NCBI GenBank assembly: GCA_029554925.1
Contig: JAKPUV010001280.1
Span: 1-5,667 of the forward strand
Direction of reading: 5' to 3'
Source: Candidatus Hydrogenedentota bacterium
GTDB taxonomy: Bacteria > Hydrogenedentota > Hydrogenedentia > Hydrogenedentales > CAITNO01
Length of the DNA stretch: 5,667 nucleotides
Shown here: positions 1-5,667 of the stretch, piece by piece
Position numbering within the stretch: the stretch's first letter is position 1
Layout: each line of letters starts with the position of its first letter
Position numbers and translations under genes: made by a program
Notes under the pieces: generated by a model
The model's input: only the letters and a program-made list of their open reading frames with translations
What the model was told of the DNA's origin: nothing
The model's database searches: none

Positions 1-447
1 TGCGTGGGCGTGGCGGACTGCGTGCCCGTGTGGCTCTTCGACCCTGTGACCCGGAGCGGCGCGCTGCTGCACGCGGGCCGGGAGGGTTCCGTGGCGGGGA
101 TATGCGCGGCGGGTGTCCGGGCGCTTCAGGAGGCGTATGGGGCCCGTCCCGGCGACCTTCGGGCGCAGATCGGCCCCTCCGCCGGCCCCTGCTGCTACGA
201 AGTCTCCCCTGAAATGGCCTCCGACTACCGCCGCAGGGGGTATCCGGTCCGCGGCCGCCACCTGGACCTCTGGGAACTGAACACGCTTCAGTTGGCCGGG
301 GCGGGGGTGCGCCCCGGCCACATGGCCGTTTCGGGCGTCTGCACGATCTGCGGGGACCGGTTTTTCAGTTTTCGCAGGAATAACAGCCGTGAGCGGAATC
401 TTGCGGTGCTGCGTTTGGGCGGGAAACGCGGCGCGCCGGAGCGTTAG
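1..447 (+). CDS. Laccase-domain (YfiH/polyphenol oxidase, DUF152) protein, C-terminal part, 5' truncated
   Basis: The reading frame is open from the left edge to a TAG stop at 445-447, so this is the C-terminal ~148 residues of a protein whose start lies outside the window. The visible motifs match the YfiH/LACC1 family, known as copper/zinc-binding oxidoreductase or purine-nucleoside-processing enzymes: V-A-D-C (Cys codon 19-21), then HAG (His codon 70-72) 17 residues later, IGPSAGPCCYEV, DLWELNTLQL, and near the end a CT then FFSFRRNNS. In the family the ADC cysteine and HAG histidine are metal ligands together with an upstream histidine not visible here. The usual HAGWRG reads HAGREG, so a conserved aromatic is missing. 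The gene appears separate from the downstream operon: about 200 bases follow, including a candidate promoter. Substrate cannot be assigned from this part. The family call is secure, the activity is not. Confidence 0.88.
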   Translation, partial: CVGVADCVPVWLFDPVTRSGALLHAGREGSVAGICAAGVRALQEAYGARPGDLRAQIGPSAGPCCYEVSPEMASDYRRRGYPVRGRHLDLWELNTLQLAGAGVRPGHMAVSGVCTICGDRFFSFRRNNSRERNLAVLRLGGKRGAPER

Positions 448-494
448 AAATGCCACAATAACATCATCTTGCGAAGTCCGACATGAGGCGTAAC

Positions 495-524
495 TTGCGG
501 CCTGCCCGCCGTGTGTGCTAAGAT
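495..524 (+). promoter_or_regulatory. Candidate sigma70-type extended -10 promoter for the rimP operon
   Basis: A -10 hexamer TAAGAT at 519-524 is preceded by TGC (516-518), giving an extended -10, and by a partial -35 TTGCGG at 495-500 with an 18-base spacer. Transcription would start near 531, giving a leader of about 115 bases before rimP. It lies in the most AT-rich stretch of the window, between two genes on the same strand. A perfect 7-base inverted repeat, GCCTGCC (500-506) and GGCAGGC (525-531), brackets the spacer and -10 and could be an operator. The -35 is weak, which is tolerable with an extended -10. Call by consensus only. Confidence 0.5.
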
Positions 525-550
525 GGCAGGCTAACGTATGCCGCTTTGAC

Positions 551-576
551 AAAGTGGGTTGCCGCCCACTTTTTTT
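551..576 (+). terminator. Intrinsic terminator / attenuator in the rimP operon leader
   Basis: AAAGTGGG (551-558) and CCCACTTT (565-572) are perfect reverse complements around a 6-base loop TTGCCG. The 3' arm runs into seven consecutive T (570-576), then GTTG. This is the form of a rho-independent terminator. It could end stray transcription from the upstream gene, but if the promoter at 495-524 is right it starts about 20 bases into the operon's own leader and would act as an attenuator. In Bacillus subtilis, NusA-stimulated termination in the 5' UTR of its own operon is known to control NusA level. A predicted attenuator (rimP leader) is also known before this operon in Gammaproteobacteria. 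The hairpin is seen directly; its regulatory role is inference. Confidence 0.8.
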
Positions 577-588
577 GTTGGGAACAGG

Positions 589-627
589 GCGTCTGCTGGC
601 CCCCGTTTTCGGGGCGTCGGCGGACGT
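589..627 (+). promoter_or_regulatory. Long leader RNA hairpin just upstream of the rimP ribosome binding site
   Basis: The strand 589-605 can pair with 610-627 around a TTTT loop (606-609). The core is CCCCG (601-605) with CGGGG (610-614), then a single bulged C at 615. The outer stem is 589-600 with 616-627 and includes four G-U pairs. That makes about 17 pairs in all. The hairpin ends four bases before the GGAG at 632-635 that probably serves rimP. It follows the terminator-like hairpin at 551-576, so the leader would hold two stacked structures. Possible roles are control of rimP translation, transcript stability or pausing. The pairing is read from sequence; function is inferred. Confidence 0.5.
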
Positions 628-645
628 GCGCGGAGCGTGTGTCTT

Positions 646-1098
646 TTGATCGAAGTGACCGGACAGCTGTGGCGGATCGTGGAGCCTGAACTGGCCAGCC
701 TGGGTTTCGAGCTCGTGGAGATCGAGTGCGTTCCCCACGGGCGCGGCCAGATTGTGCGGATATACATGGACAAGACGCCGGGCCGGATCAGCCTGGACGA
801 CTGCGCGATGGCCTCGCGGGTGCTCAGCCCCGTGCTGGACCTGCACGACGTCGTTCCGGGCGGGTACATCCTGGAGGTGTCCTCGCCGGGTTTGGACCGT
901 CCGGTGCGCAAGCCGGAGCATTTTGTGAAATACACGGGCGAGCAGGTGAAGCTGACCACCCATGCGCCCGTCGGCGGGCGGACCCGGTTCACCGGGGTGA
1001 TCCGCGGGCATGAGGACGGGATGATAGTGCTTGAAGTGGACGGGCAGACGGTGTCCATCCACGGCGAGAACCTGAAGAAGGCGAGACTGAACCGGTAG
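646..1098 (+). CDS. rimP: Ribosome maturation factor RimP
   Basis: RimP binds the free 30S subunit in the cytoplasm and assists its maturation. The proposed product is 150 residues, the usual family length. The N-terminal domain has the pattern ELASLGFELVEIE, then IVRIYMDK and SLDDCAMASRVLSPVLD with Cys53. The family signature LEVSSPGLDRPV spans residues 76-87, and the C-terminal SH3-like domain ends in ENLKKARL. The TTG at 646 is chosen because it gives the normal N-terminus and has GGAG (632-635) ten bases upstream. A GTG at 637 is too close to that site, and a GTG at 655 has no good site. The frame stays open upstream to TTG 559, but that would run through the leader hairpins and is unlikely. 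First gene of the operon; nusA follows after 19 bases. Confidence 0.95.
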   Translation: MIEVTGQLWRIVEPELASLGFELVEIECVPHGRGQIVRIYMDKTPGRISLDDCAMASRVLSPVLDLHDVVPGGYILEVSSPGLDRPVRKPEHFVKYTGEQVKLTTHAPVGGRTRFTGVIRGHEDGMIVLEVDGQTVSIHGENLKKARLNR

Positions 1099-1103
1099 TG
1101 CGG

Positions 1104-1111
1104 AAAGGTGG
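1104..1111 (+). promoter_or_regulatory. Ribosome binding site deciding the nusA TTG start
   Basis: AAAGGTGG ends six bases before the TTG at 1118 and lies wholly in the 19-base gap after the rimP stop. No ATG or GTG in the nusA frame lies close enough to use it, so it supports the TTG start. Confidence 0.6.
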
Positions 1112-1117
1112 ACAGCC

Positions 1118-2239
1118 TTGGCAGACGAACTTAAAATCGCGCTGGAACAGATCGAGAAGCTGAAGAATGTGGACCGGGAGACCCTCCTGGAGGCCATTCG
1201 CGGCGCCATCGAGATGGCGGCCCGCAAGGGCATCCACCGGGCCGAGAACATCACGGTCGAGGTGGAGAAGAACACCCTGTCCTTCCTCGTCTTCGAGATC
1301 AAGAGCGTGGTCGCCGAAGTGCGCGACCCGGCCCTGGAAATTTCGCTGGAGGACGCCCGCAAGCTGAACCCGGACGTGGTGGTGGGGAACCGGCTCAAGG
1401 TGCGCACCCAGCCCAAGGACTTCGGGCGGATCGCCGCGCAGACGGCCCGCCAGGTCATCATCCAGAAGCTGAAGGACGCCGAGCGCGACCGCGTGTACGC
1501 GGAGTACAAGGAGCGCGAGGGCGACATGATCACGGGCAACGTGAAGCGCATCAGCTCCGGGTGCATCTTCGTGGTCATCGGGCAGGTCGAGGCGGTGCTG
1601 CTGCCGGGCGACCAGTCTCCGCGCGAGAACTACAAGGTGGGCGACCGGATCCGGGCGCTGGTGGTGCGGGTCGAAAAGACCCCCAAGGGCACCTCGGTCA
1701 AGCTTTCCCGCTCCGCGCCGGACCTGGTCCGCGCGCTGTTCGAGCTGGAGGTCCCCGAGATTTACGAGGGCACCGTGGAGATCCGGGCGCTGGCCCGCGA
1801 GGCGGGCAACCGCACGAAGGTGGCCGTGGCCTCCCGCGACCCCAACGTGGACCCCGTGGGCGCGTGCGTCGGCCTCAAGGGGTCCCGGGTGCGCGCCGTG
1901 GTCGAGGAGCTCTCCGGGGAAAAGATCGACATCGTCCGCTGGAGCGAGGACCCGGTCCAGCTCTGCGTGAACGCGCTGAACCCGGCGGACATCCTCAAGA
2001 TGCAGCTTGACGAGGAGGCGAAGACGATCCAGGTGATCGTGCCGCAGGACCAGCTGTCGCTGGCCATCGGCAAGCGCGGGCAGAACGCGCGTCTTGCCTC
2101 GAAACTCATGGGCTGGAGCATTGACATCCGCGGCGACGGCGAGGGCAGGGCGCCCGAGACGCCGCCGGAAACCGGGGAGGAAGCCCCCGATGAACCCGTG
2201 GAGGAAGCCGACGGCAACGCAGCAACAGACGGTGACTGA
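1118..2239 (+). CDS. nusA: Transcription termination/antitermination protein NusA
   Basis: NusA binds RNA polymerase and nascent RNA, promoting pausing and intrinsic termination and taking part in antitermination. The 373-residue product begins MADELKIALEQIEKLK. The polymerase-binding N-terminal domain (about 1-130) ends in FGRIAAQTARQVIIQKLKDAE. An S1 domain covers about 132-200, followed by the LSRS (196-199) and EVPEI (211-215) junction. KH1 holds VDPVGACVGLKGSR (244-257) and KH2 holds GKRGQN (318-323). After GWSIDI (332-337) comes an acidic, proline-rich tail of about 35 residues (339-373). The acidic repeats that extend E. coli NusA to about 495 residues are absent, as in Bacillus and many other phyla. 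The TTG start fits the family N-terminus and has AAAGGTGG (1104-1111) six bases upstream. Co-transcribed with rimP. Confidence 0.97.
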   Translation: MADELKIALEQIEKLKNVDRETLLEAIRGAIEMAARKGIHRAENITVEVEKNTLSFLVFEIKSVVAEVRDPALEISLEDARKLNPDVVVGNRLKVRTQPKDFGRIAAQTARQVIIQKLKDAERDRVYAEYKEREGDMITGNVKRISSGCIFVVIGQVEAVLLPGDQSPRENYKVGDRIRALVVRVEKTPKGTSVKLSRSAPDLVRALFELEVPEIYEGTVEIRALAREAGNRTKVAVASRDPNVDPVGACVGLKGSRVRAVVEELSGEKIDIVRWSEDPVQLCVNALNPADILKMQLDEEAKTIQVIVPQDQLSLAIGKRGQNARLASKLMGWSIDIRGDGEGRAPETPPETGEEAPDEPVEEADGNAATDGD

Positions 2240-2291
2240 CGCAGCTTTTCCGATCACGTTTTGTTCGAATGCGGTTCGAGGCCGCGCACGC

Positions 2292-2321
2292 CGCCGCGCC
2301 CCGCTCGGTTCGGGGCCGGTG
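2292..2321 (+). promoter_or_regulatory. GC-rich RNA hairpin ahead of the infB ribosome binding site
   Basis: GCCCCG (2298-2303) pairs with CGGGGC (2311-2316) around a 7-base loop. Beyond a bulged C at 2297, bases 2292-2296 pair with 2317-2321 with one G-U. That gives about 11 pairs. The hairpin ends four bases before the GGAGG at 2326-2330. No U-tract follows, so it is not an intrinsic terminator. It shares the CCCCG/CGGGG core, a single C bulge and the four-base distance to the ribosome binding site with the hairpin ahead of rimP. Role unknown; translation control or RNA stability is possible. Confidence 0.4.
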
Positions 2322-2325
2322 TTGT

Positions 2326-2330
2326 GGAGG
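2326..2330 (+). promoter_or_regulatory. infB ribosome binding site
   Basis: GGAGG lies nine bases before the ATG at 2340 and is the clearest Shine-Dalgarno match in the window. It fixes the full-length infB start, which also matches the expected IF2 N-terminal domain. Confidence 0.7.
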
Positions 2331-2339
2331 TTTGAGTAG

Positions 2340-5255
2340 ATGCAGACCATTTCAAGTTTCACGGAGCGACTGGGCCTCTCCGTTGACTGGGCGATCGACG
2401 CGCTCAGGCAGCTGCGCTATTCCGTCGCCGGCGGCGGCACAGAGATAGACGCGGACCAGGAGGAGCTGCTGATCGCCCTGGACGAGGAGCCGGGCCTGCT
2501 GGAGAAGAAGCTCGCCGAGCTCGCCAAGCAGGACGCGGCGCAGGCGAAGAAGGAGGAGGCCGCGGCGAAGAAGAAGGCCGCGGCGGAAAAGAAGGCAGCC
2601 GCGAAAAAGGCCGCAGCGAAGAAGGAGGCGGCCAAGAAGCCCGCCGCGAAAAAGCCCGCCGCGAAGAAGGCCGCCGCGAAAAAGAAGCCGGACGCCGCCG
2701 AGCCGGAAGAGGCGCCGGAGGAGGCGGTCCAGGCGGAGGTGATTCCCGCGGAGCCGGAAACGGAGCCGGAAACCGAGACGGCCGCGGAGGTGGCGGAAGC
2801 GGTTGTGGTCGTTGAGACGCCCTCCCCGGAGGAGGCCCCCGAAACGGAGGCGGTCCAGGAGGCCGCGGTCCCTGCGGCCCCCGAGCTGGAGCCCATCGCC
2901 GTCATTCTCCCCGACGAGCCCGTGACGGAGGAGGATGCCGAGCGCGCCGGCCAGGCCGCCGCGCAGGACGCGGCGACGGAGCATCTGGGCGCCCTGGCGC
3001 GCGCCGAGCTCAAGCAGCAGGAAATGGAGCGCCAGCGCGGCCAGAAGAAGGCGGAGAAGGAGAAGCAGCCTCCGAAGGAGGAGGTCGCAGCCCCGGTGCC
3101 CGACCCCGAGGTGCTGCGCGCGGTACTGGAACGGGACCGCCAGCGCAAGGAGCGCCAGCAGGCCCCGCCGGCCGCCCGCGGCGCGGCGCGCCCCGGACGC
3201 GACGCCGCCGGGCCGAAGACCGCCGGCCGCAAGGAGCAGGCCCCGGTGCTGCTCACGCCCGAGGAGCTGGAGCGGGCGCGCGCGCGCAGCATGGAGAAGC
3301 GCGGCGGCGCCCCGACCAAGGCCGCCAAGCAGAAGCAGAAGAAGGAGAAGGCGGAGCGCCTGCGCATTGTGGAGGAGGACATGCAGCGCGAGGCCGTGCT
3401 CGCCGTGCGCGAGTTCCAGTCCGGCTCCGCCGCCACGGGCTCCAAGAAATACCGCCGCAGGCGCCGCGACGGCGACGAGGCGGGCGACAGCGGCATGATG
3501 CTTCTGGGCACGGTCGTTGTCGAGGAGACGCTGACGGTGGACCAGCTCGCGGCCCAGCTCGGCCGCAGCGCCGCGGACATCATCGTGGACCTGATGGACA
3601 TGGACATCATGGCCACCAAGAACCAGATTCTCGACATGGAGCAGATCCGCCACATTGCGGACAAGTACTCCTTCAACGTCGAGGTCGCCATTCCCGAGGA
3701 GGAGAGGGTCTTCGCCGAGGAGCCCGACCGCCCCGAGGACCTCGCCCCGCGTCCCCCGGTGGTCACGGTCATGGGCCACGTGGACCACGGCAAGACCTCG
3801 CTGCTGGACCGCGTCCGCCGGACCAATGTGGCGGATTCGGAGGCCGGCGGCATCACCCAGCACATTGCCGCGTACCAGTTCGAGCTGCCCGGCGGCGGCG
3901 TGACCTTCCTCGACACGCCCGGCCACGAGGCCTTCACCCAGATGCGCGCCCGCGGCGCCCACGTCACCGACGTGGTGATCCTGGTGGTGGCCGCGACCGA
4001 CGGCGTCATGCCGCAGACCGTGGAGGCCATTGACCACGCGAAGGCGGCCGAGGTCCCGATCATCGTCGCGGTGAACAAGTGCGACCTGGAGAACGCCCAG
4101 CCGGACCGGGTCCGCCAGGAGCTGACGCAGTACGGGCTGGTGGCCGAGGAGTGGGGCGGCGACACGATCATGCGCAACATCTCCGCGCGCAACGGCGACG
4201 GTGTGGACGACCTCATGGACCTGCTCACGCTCCAGACGGAGCTGCTCAACCTGCGGGCCAACCCCAACAAGCGCGCCCGCGGCGCCGTGCTCGAGTCCGA
4301 AATCACCACGGGCCAGGGCCCGGTGGCCTGGGTGCTCGTGCAGTCGGGCACCCTCCGCGTGGGCGACACCTTCCTCGCGGGCACGACCTACGGGCGCGTC
4401 CGCAGCATGGTGAACGCCCGCGGCGAGGAGATGAAGGAGGCGGGCCCGTCCATGCCTGTGGTTGTCACCGGGTTCAGCACGCCGCCGGACGCGGGCGACA
4501 TCTTCATCGTGACCGAGGAGGAGCGGGTCGCCAAGAGCATCGCCGAGAAGCGCGCCGCCGCGCTCCGGCTGAAGCGCGGGCCCGCAGTGAAGCACATGAC
4601 GCTGGAGGACTTCCACAAGCGCTTCTCCGAGGTGGAGAAGAAGGTGCTCAACGTCATCGTCAAGGGCGACGTGCAGGGCTCCGTGGACGTGCTCCGGTCC
4701 AGCCTGGCCAAGCTCGGCAACGAGGAGGTCAGCGTCAACATTGTCCACGGCGGCGTCGGCGCGGTCAACGAGTCCGACATCATCCTGGCCGGGGCGAGCG
4801 ACTCGGTGGTCATCGGGTTCCACGTCACGGCCAACCCGAAGGTGCGCAAGCTGGCCGAGCAGGAGGGCGTCGAGATACGCACCTACCTGATCATCTACGA
4901 GATGATGGACGACCTGCGCAACGCCCTTGAGGGCCTGCTGGCGCCCGAGAAGCGCGAGGCCATCACGGGCCACGCCGAGATCCGCCAGGTCTTCCGCTCG
5001 TCGGCCCTGGGCAACATCGCCGGCTGCCACGTGCAGGACGGCGAGGTCTCCCGTGGCGCCCTGGCCCGCCTCGTGCGCGACGGCGTCGTTGTCTACGACG
5101 GGAAGATCGAGTCGCTCCGCCGCGGCAAGGACGACGCGAAGTCGGCCGCCGCGGGGTTCGAGTGCGGCATCAAGCTTGAGCGCTTCGACGACGTGCGCGC
5201 CGGCGACGTCGTCGAGGTGTACAAGATTGAGCAGATCGCGAAGACCCTGGACTGA
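2340..5255 (+). CDS. infB: Translation initiation factor IF-2
   Basis: IF2 is the GTPase that brings initiator fMet-tRNA to the 30S subunit and promotes 50S joining. The product is 971 residues, longer than E. coli IF2 (890). An IF2_N domain (1-52) is followed by a long low-complexity linker: a Lys/Ala-rich stretch with AAKKP-type repeats (63-117), an acidic Pro/Glu/Val stretch (118-200), then a mixed-charge region ending in KKYRRRRR (369-376). A second IF2_N domain starts near 386. The GTPase core has G1 GHVDHGKT (479-486), G2 GGITQH (503-508), G3 DTPGHE (525-530), G4 NKCD (579-582) and G5 SAR (615-617). All are intact, although G4 and G5 more often read NKID or NKxD and SAK. Beta-barrel domain II follows, then domain III with GDVQGS (776-781) and C-terminal fMet-tRNA-binding domain IV with ECGI (941-944). 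The gene follows nusA and is followed nine bases on by the DUF503 gene. Confidence 0.98.
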   Translation: MQTISSFTERLGLSVDWAIDALRQLRYSVAGGGTEIDADQEELLIALDEEPGLLEKKLAELAKQDAAQAKKEEAAAKKKAAAEKKAAAKKAAAKKEAAKKPAAKKPAAKKAAAKKKPDAAEPEEAPEEAVQAEVIPAEPETEPETETAAEVAEAVVVVETPSPEEAPETEAVQEAAVPAAPELEPIAVILPDEPVTEEDAERAGQAAAQDAATEHLGALARAELKQQEMERQRGQKKAEKEKQPPKEEVAAPVPDPEVLRAVLERDRQRKERQQAPPAARGAARPGRDAAGPKTAGRKEQAPVLLTPEELERARARSMEKRGGAPTKAAKQKQKKEKAERLRIVEEDMQREAVLAVREFQSGSAATGSKKYRRRRRDGDEAGDSGMMLLGTVVVEETLTVDQLAAQLGRSAADIIVDLMDMDIMATKNQILDMEQIRHIADKYSFNVEVAIPEEERVFAEEPDRPEDLAPRPPVVTVMGHVDHGKTSLLDRVRRTNVADSEAGGITQHIAAYQFELPGGGVTFLDTPGHEAFTQMRARGAHVTDVVILVVAATDGVMPQTVEAIDHAKAAEVPIIVAVNKCDLENAQPDRVRQELTQYGLVAEEWGGDTIMRNISARNGDGVDDLMDLLTLQTELLNLRANPNKRARGAVLESEITTGQGPVAWVLVQSGTLRVGDTFLAGTTYGRVRSMVNARGEEMKEAGPSMPVVVTGFSTPPDAGDIFIVTEEERVAKSIAEKRAAALRLKRGPAVKHMTLEDFHKRFSEVEKKVLNVIVKGDVQGSVDVLRSSLAKLGNEEVSVNIVHGGVGAVNESDIILAGASDSVVIGFHVTANPKVRKLAEQEGVEIRTYLIIYEMMDDLRNALEGLLAPEKREAITGHAEIRQVFRSSALGNIAGCHVQDGEVSRGALARLVRDGVVVYDGKIESLRRGKDDAKSAAAGFECGIKLERFDDVRAGDVVEVYKIEQIAKTLD
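2526..2690 (+). repeat. Lys/Ala-codon low-complexity repeat within infB
   Basis: GCCGCGAAGAAG-type units recur with small changes and encode alternating AAA/KK and KKPAA blocks (IF2 residues 63-117). The DNA is imperfectly repetitive, and unit number could vary by slippage. The protein composition resembles histone H1-like tails. Confidence 0.7.
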
Positions 5256-5264
5256 TCCGGGGCC

Positions 5265-5546
5265 GTGACCATCGGTCTCCTGGAGATGGACTTTCTCGTG
5301 CCCGGCGCGCGTTCCCTTAAGGAGAAGCGCTCCGTGGTCAAGAGCCTGAAGGACCGGCTGCGCGCCCGCTTCAACTGCTCCGTCGCCGAGGTGGCGTTCC
5401 AGGACGTCTGGACCCGCTTCCGTCTGGCCGTGTGCGTGGTGAGCGGCGACAGCCGCTTCGCCAACACGCAGCTGAATGAAATCGTCAACTTTGCCTCCTC
5501 GCACCGCGGCGCGGTGCTGGCGGACCACCGGATCGAGATGCTATGA
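5265..5546 (+). CDS. DUF503 (YlxP-like) family protein
   Basis: A 93-residue protein of the DUF503 family, often found in the nusA-infB-rbfA region of other bacteria; its biochemical role is not established. The signature SLKEKRSVVKSLKDRLRARF (17-36) is followed by NCSVAEV (37-43), then a QDVWTRFRLAVCVVS strand. The family is compact with a ferredoxin-like fold, and no catalytic motif is visible. The GTG start lies nine bases after the infB stop, matches the family N-terminus and has only a weak G-run (5259-5262) nearby, so translation is probably coupled to infB. The stop overlaps the rbfA start as ATGA. The context suggests a link with ribosome maturation or translation, which is inference. 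It is sometimes confused with RbfA because it is its neighbour, but the sequences are distinct. Confidence 0.9.
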   Translation: MTIGLLEMDFLVPGARSLKEKRSVVKSLKDRLRARFNCSVAEVAFQDVWTRFRLAVCVVSGDSRFANTQLNEIVNFASSHRGAVLADHRIEML

Positions 5547-5667
5547 GCGAGAACAGCAGGGCCACCCGCGTGGCCGAGGTCATACGCGAGGAGATCGCGC
5601 GGCTGCTGACCAAGGGGCTCAAGGACCCGCGGATCGGCTTCGTCTCCGTCATGGAGGTGCGCATGTC
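5543..5667 (+). CDS. rbfA: Ribosome-binding factor A, N-terminal part, 3' truncated
   Basis: The ATG at 5543 overlaps the DUF503 stop (ATGA) and opens a frame to the right edge. The 41 complete codons begin MSENSRATRVAEVIREEIA and continue LLTKGLKDPRIGFVSVMEV. This matches the start of RbfA: RxxRVAEvIreEia, then the KDPRIG motif and a V-strand. RbfA is a KH-fold cold-shock protein that binds the 30S subunit near the 5' helix of 16S rRNA and acts in late maturation. No strong ribosome binding site precedes it, so translation is probably coupled to the upstream gene. The rest of the KH domain lies beyond the window. Confidence 0.93.
   Translation, partial: MSENSRATRVAEVIREEIARLLTKGLKDPRIGFVSVMEVRM

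Larger units (their letters stand above)
2240..2339 (+). other. nusA-infB intergenic gap lacking ylxR and ylxQ
   Basis: These 100 bases separate the nusA stop from infB. In many bacteria small genes ylxR (DUF448) and/or ylxQ (L7Ae-like) lie here. Neither motif set can be read in any frame. The stretch holds a GC-rich hairpin (2292-2321) and the infB ribosome binding site. I see no convincing promoter hexamers and no U-tract terminator, so infB is probably expressed by readthrough from nusA. Confidence 0.6.

Noticed and set aside
538..549. Three-codon ATG frame (Met-Pro-Leu-stop) ahead of the leader terminator, as a possible leader peptide
   Set aside because: Too short, and the purine-rich sequence upstream lies at or before the expected transcription start.
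546..574. Perfect TTGACA (546-551) as a -35 element
   Set aside because: No -10-like hexamer at 16-18 bases; the area is occupied by the terminator stem and T-tract.
559..645. N-terminal extension of RimP from TTG 559
   Set aside because: It would encode the leader hairpins and U-tract, adds 29 residues not typical of RimP, and has no ribosome binding site.
2262..2282. GTTCGAAT and GGTTCGAGG, resembling a tRNA T-loop
   Set aside because: No acceptor, D or anticodon arms can be assembled around them; probably chance.
2094..2339. An 81-codon plus-strand frame overlapping the end of nusA and the intergenic gap, as a possible ylxR
   Set aside because: Arg/Pro-rich out-of-frame translation of nusA without DUF448 motifs; starts deep within nusA.
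989..2362. A 457-codon minus-strand frame opposite nusA
   Set aside because: Antisense shadow in GC-rich coding DNA, covering the well-supported NusA.
2417..4384. A 655-codon minus-strand frame of mostly Ser/Ala/Phe composition
   Set aside because: Low-complexity mirror of the Lys/Ala/Glu codons of the IF2 linker; no family motif.
2352..5528. A 1058-codon open frame on the minus strand, opposite infB and the DUF503 gene
   Set aside because: High GC at third positions removes stop codons from the antisense frame. The product is Leu/Arg/Gly/His-rich with no recognisable domain, and infB is unmistakable on the other strand.

Overview
This window is the conserved translation and transcription-factor operon rimP-nusA-infB-(DUF503)-rbfA of a GC-rich bacterium, preceded by the 3' end of a separate gene of the YfiH/polyphenol-oxidase (laccase-domain) family. 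All genes lie on the + strand. The coding DNA is strongly GC-biased at third codon positions. rimP and nusA use TTG starts, the DUF503 gene uses GTG, and infB and rbfA use ATG. NusA lacks the C-terminal acidic repeats of Escherichia coli NusA. The ylxR and ylxQ genes, often found between nusA and infB, are absent. A DUF503 gene sits between infB and rbfA. This fits a GC-rich lineage outside the Gammaproteobacteria, for example myxobacteria-like, Planctomycetota-like or Hydrogenedentota-like, but the window does not allow a firm assignment.

Layout: 1-447 is the C-terminal part of the laccase-domain protein, cut by the left edge. Positions 448-645 are non-coding and comparatively AT-rich. They hold a candidate extended -10 promoter (495-524), an intrinsic-terminator-like hairpin with a U-tract (551-576) and a second long hairpin (589-627) just ahead of the rimP ribosome binding site. 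Then follow rimP (646-1098), nusA (1118-2239), a 100-base gap with another hairpin (2292-2321) ahead of a good ribosome binding site, infB (2340-5255), a DUF503 gene (5265-5546) and the first 41 codons of rbfA (5543-right edge), which overlaps the DUF503 stop as ATGA.

Functionally the operon joins 30S maturation (RimP, RbfA), transcription pausing, termination and antitermination (NusA) and initiator-tRNA loading (IF2). The most interesting non-coding signal is the leader: a terminator lies inside the probable 5' UTR of the operon that encodes NusA, a factor that stimulates intrinsic termination, which suggests autoregulation by attenuation. I see no mobile element, CRISPR array, phage gene, tRNA or rRNA, and no clearly new multi-gene system. 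The window is mostly a core housekeeping locus with an interesting leader.
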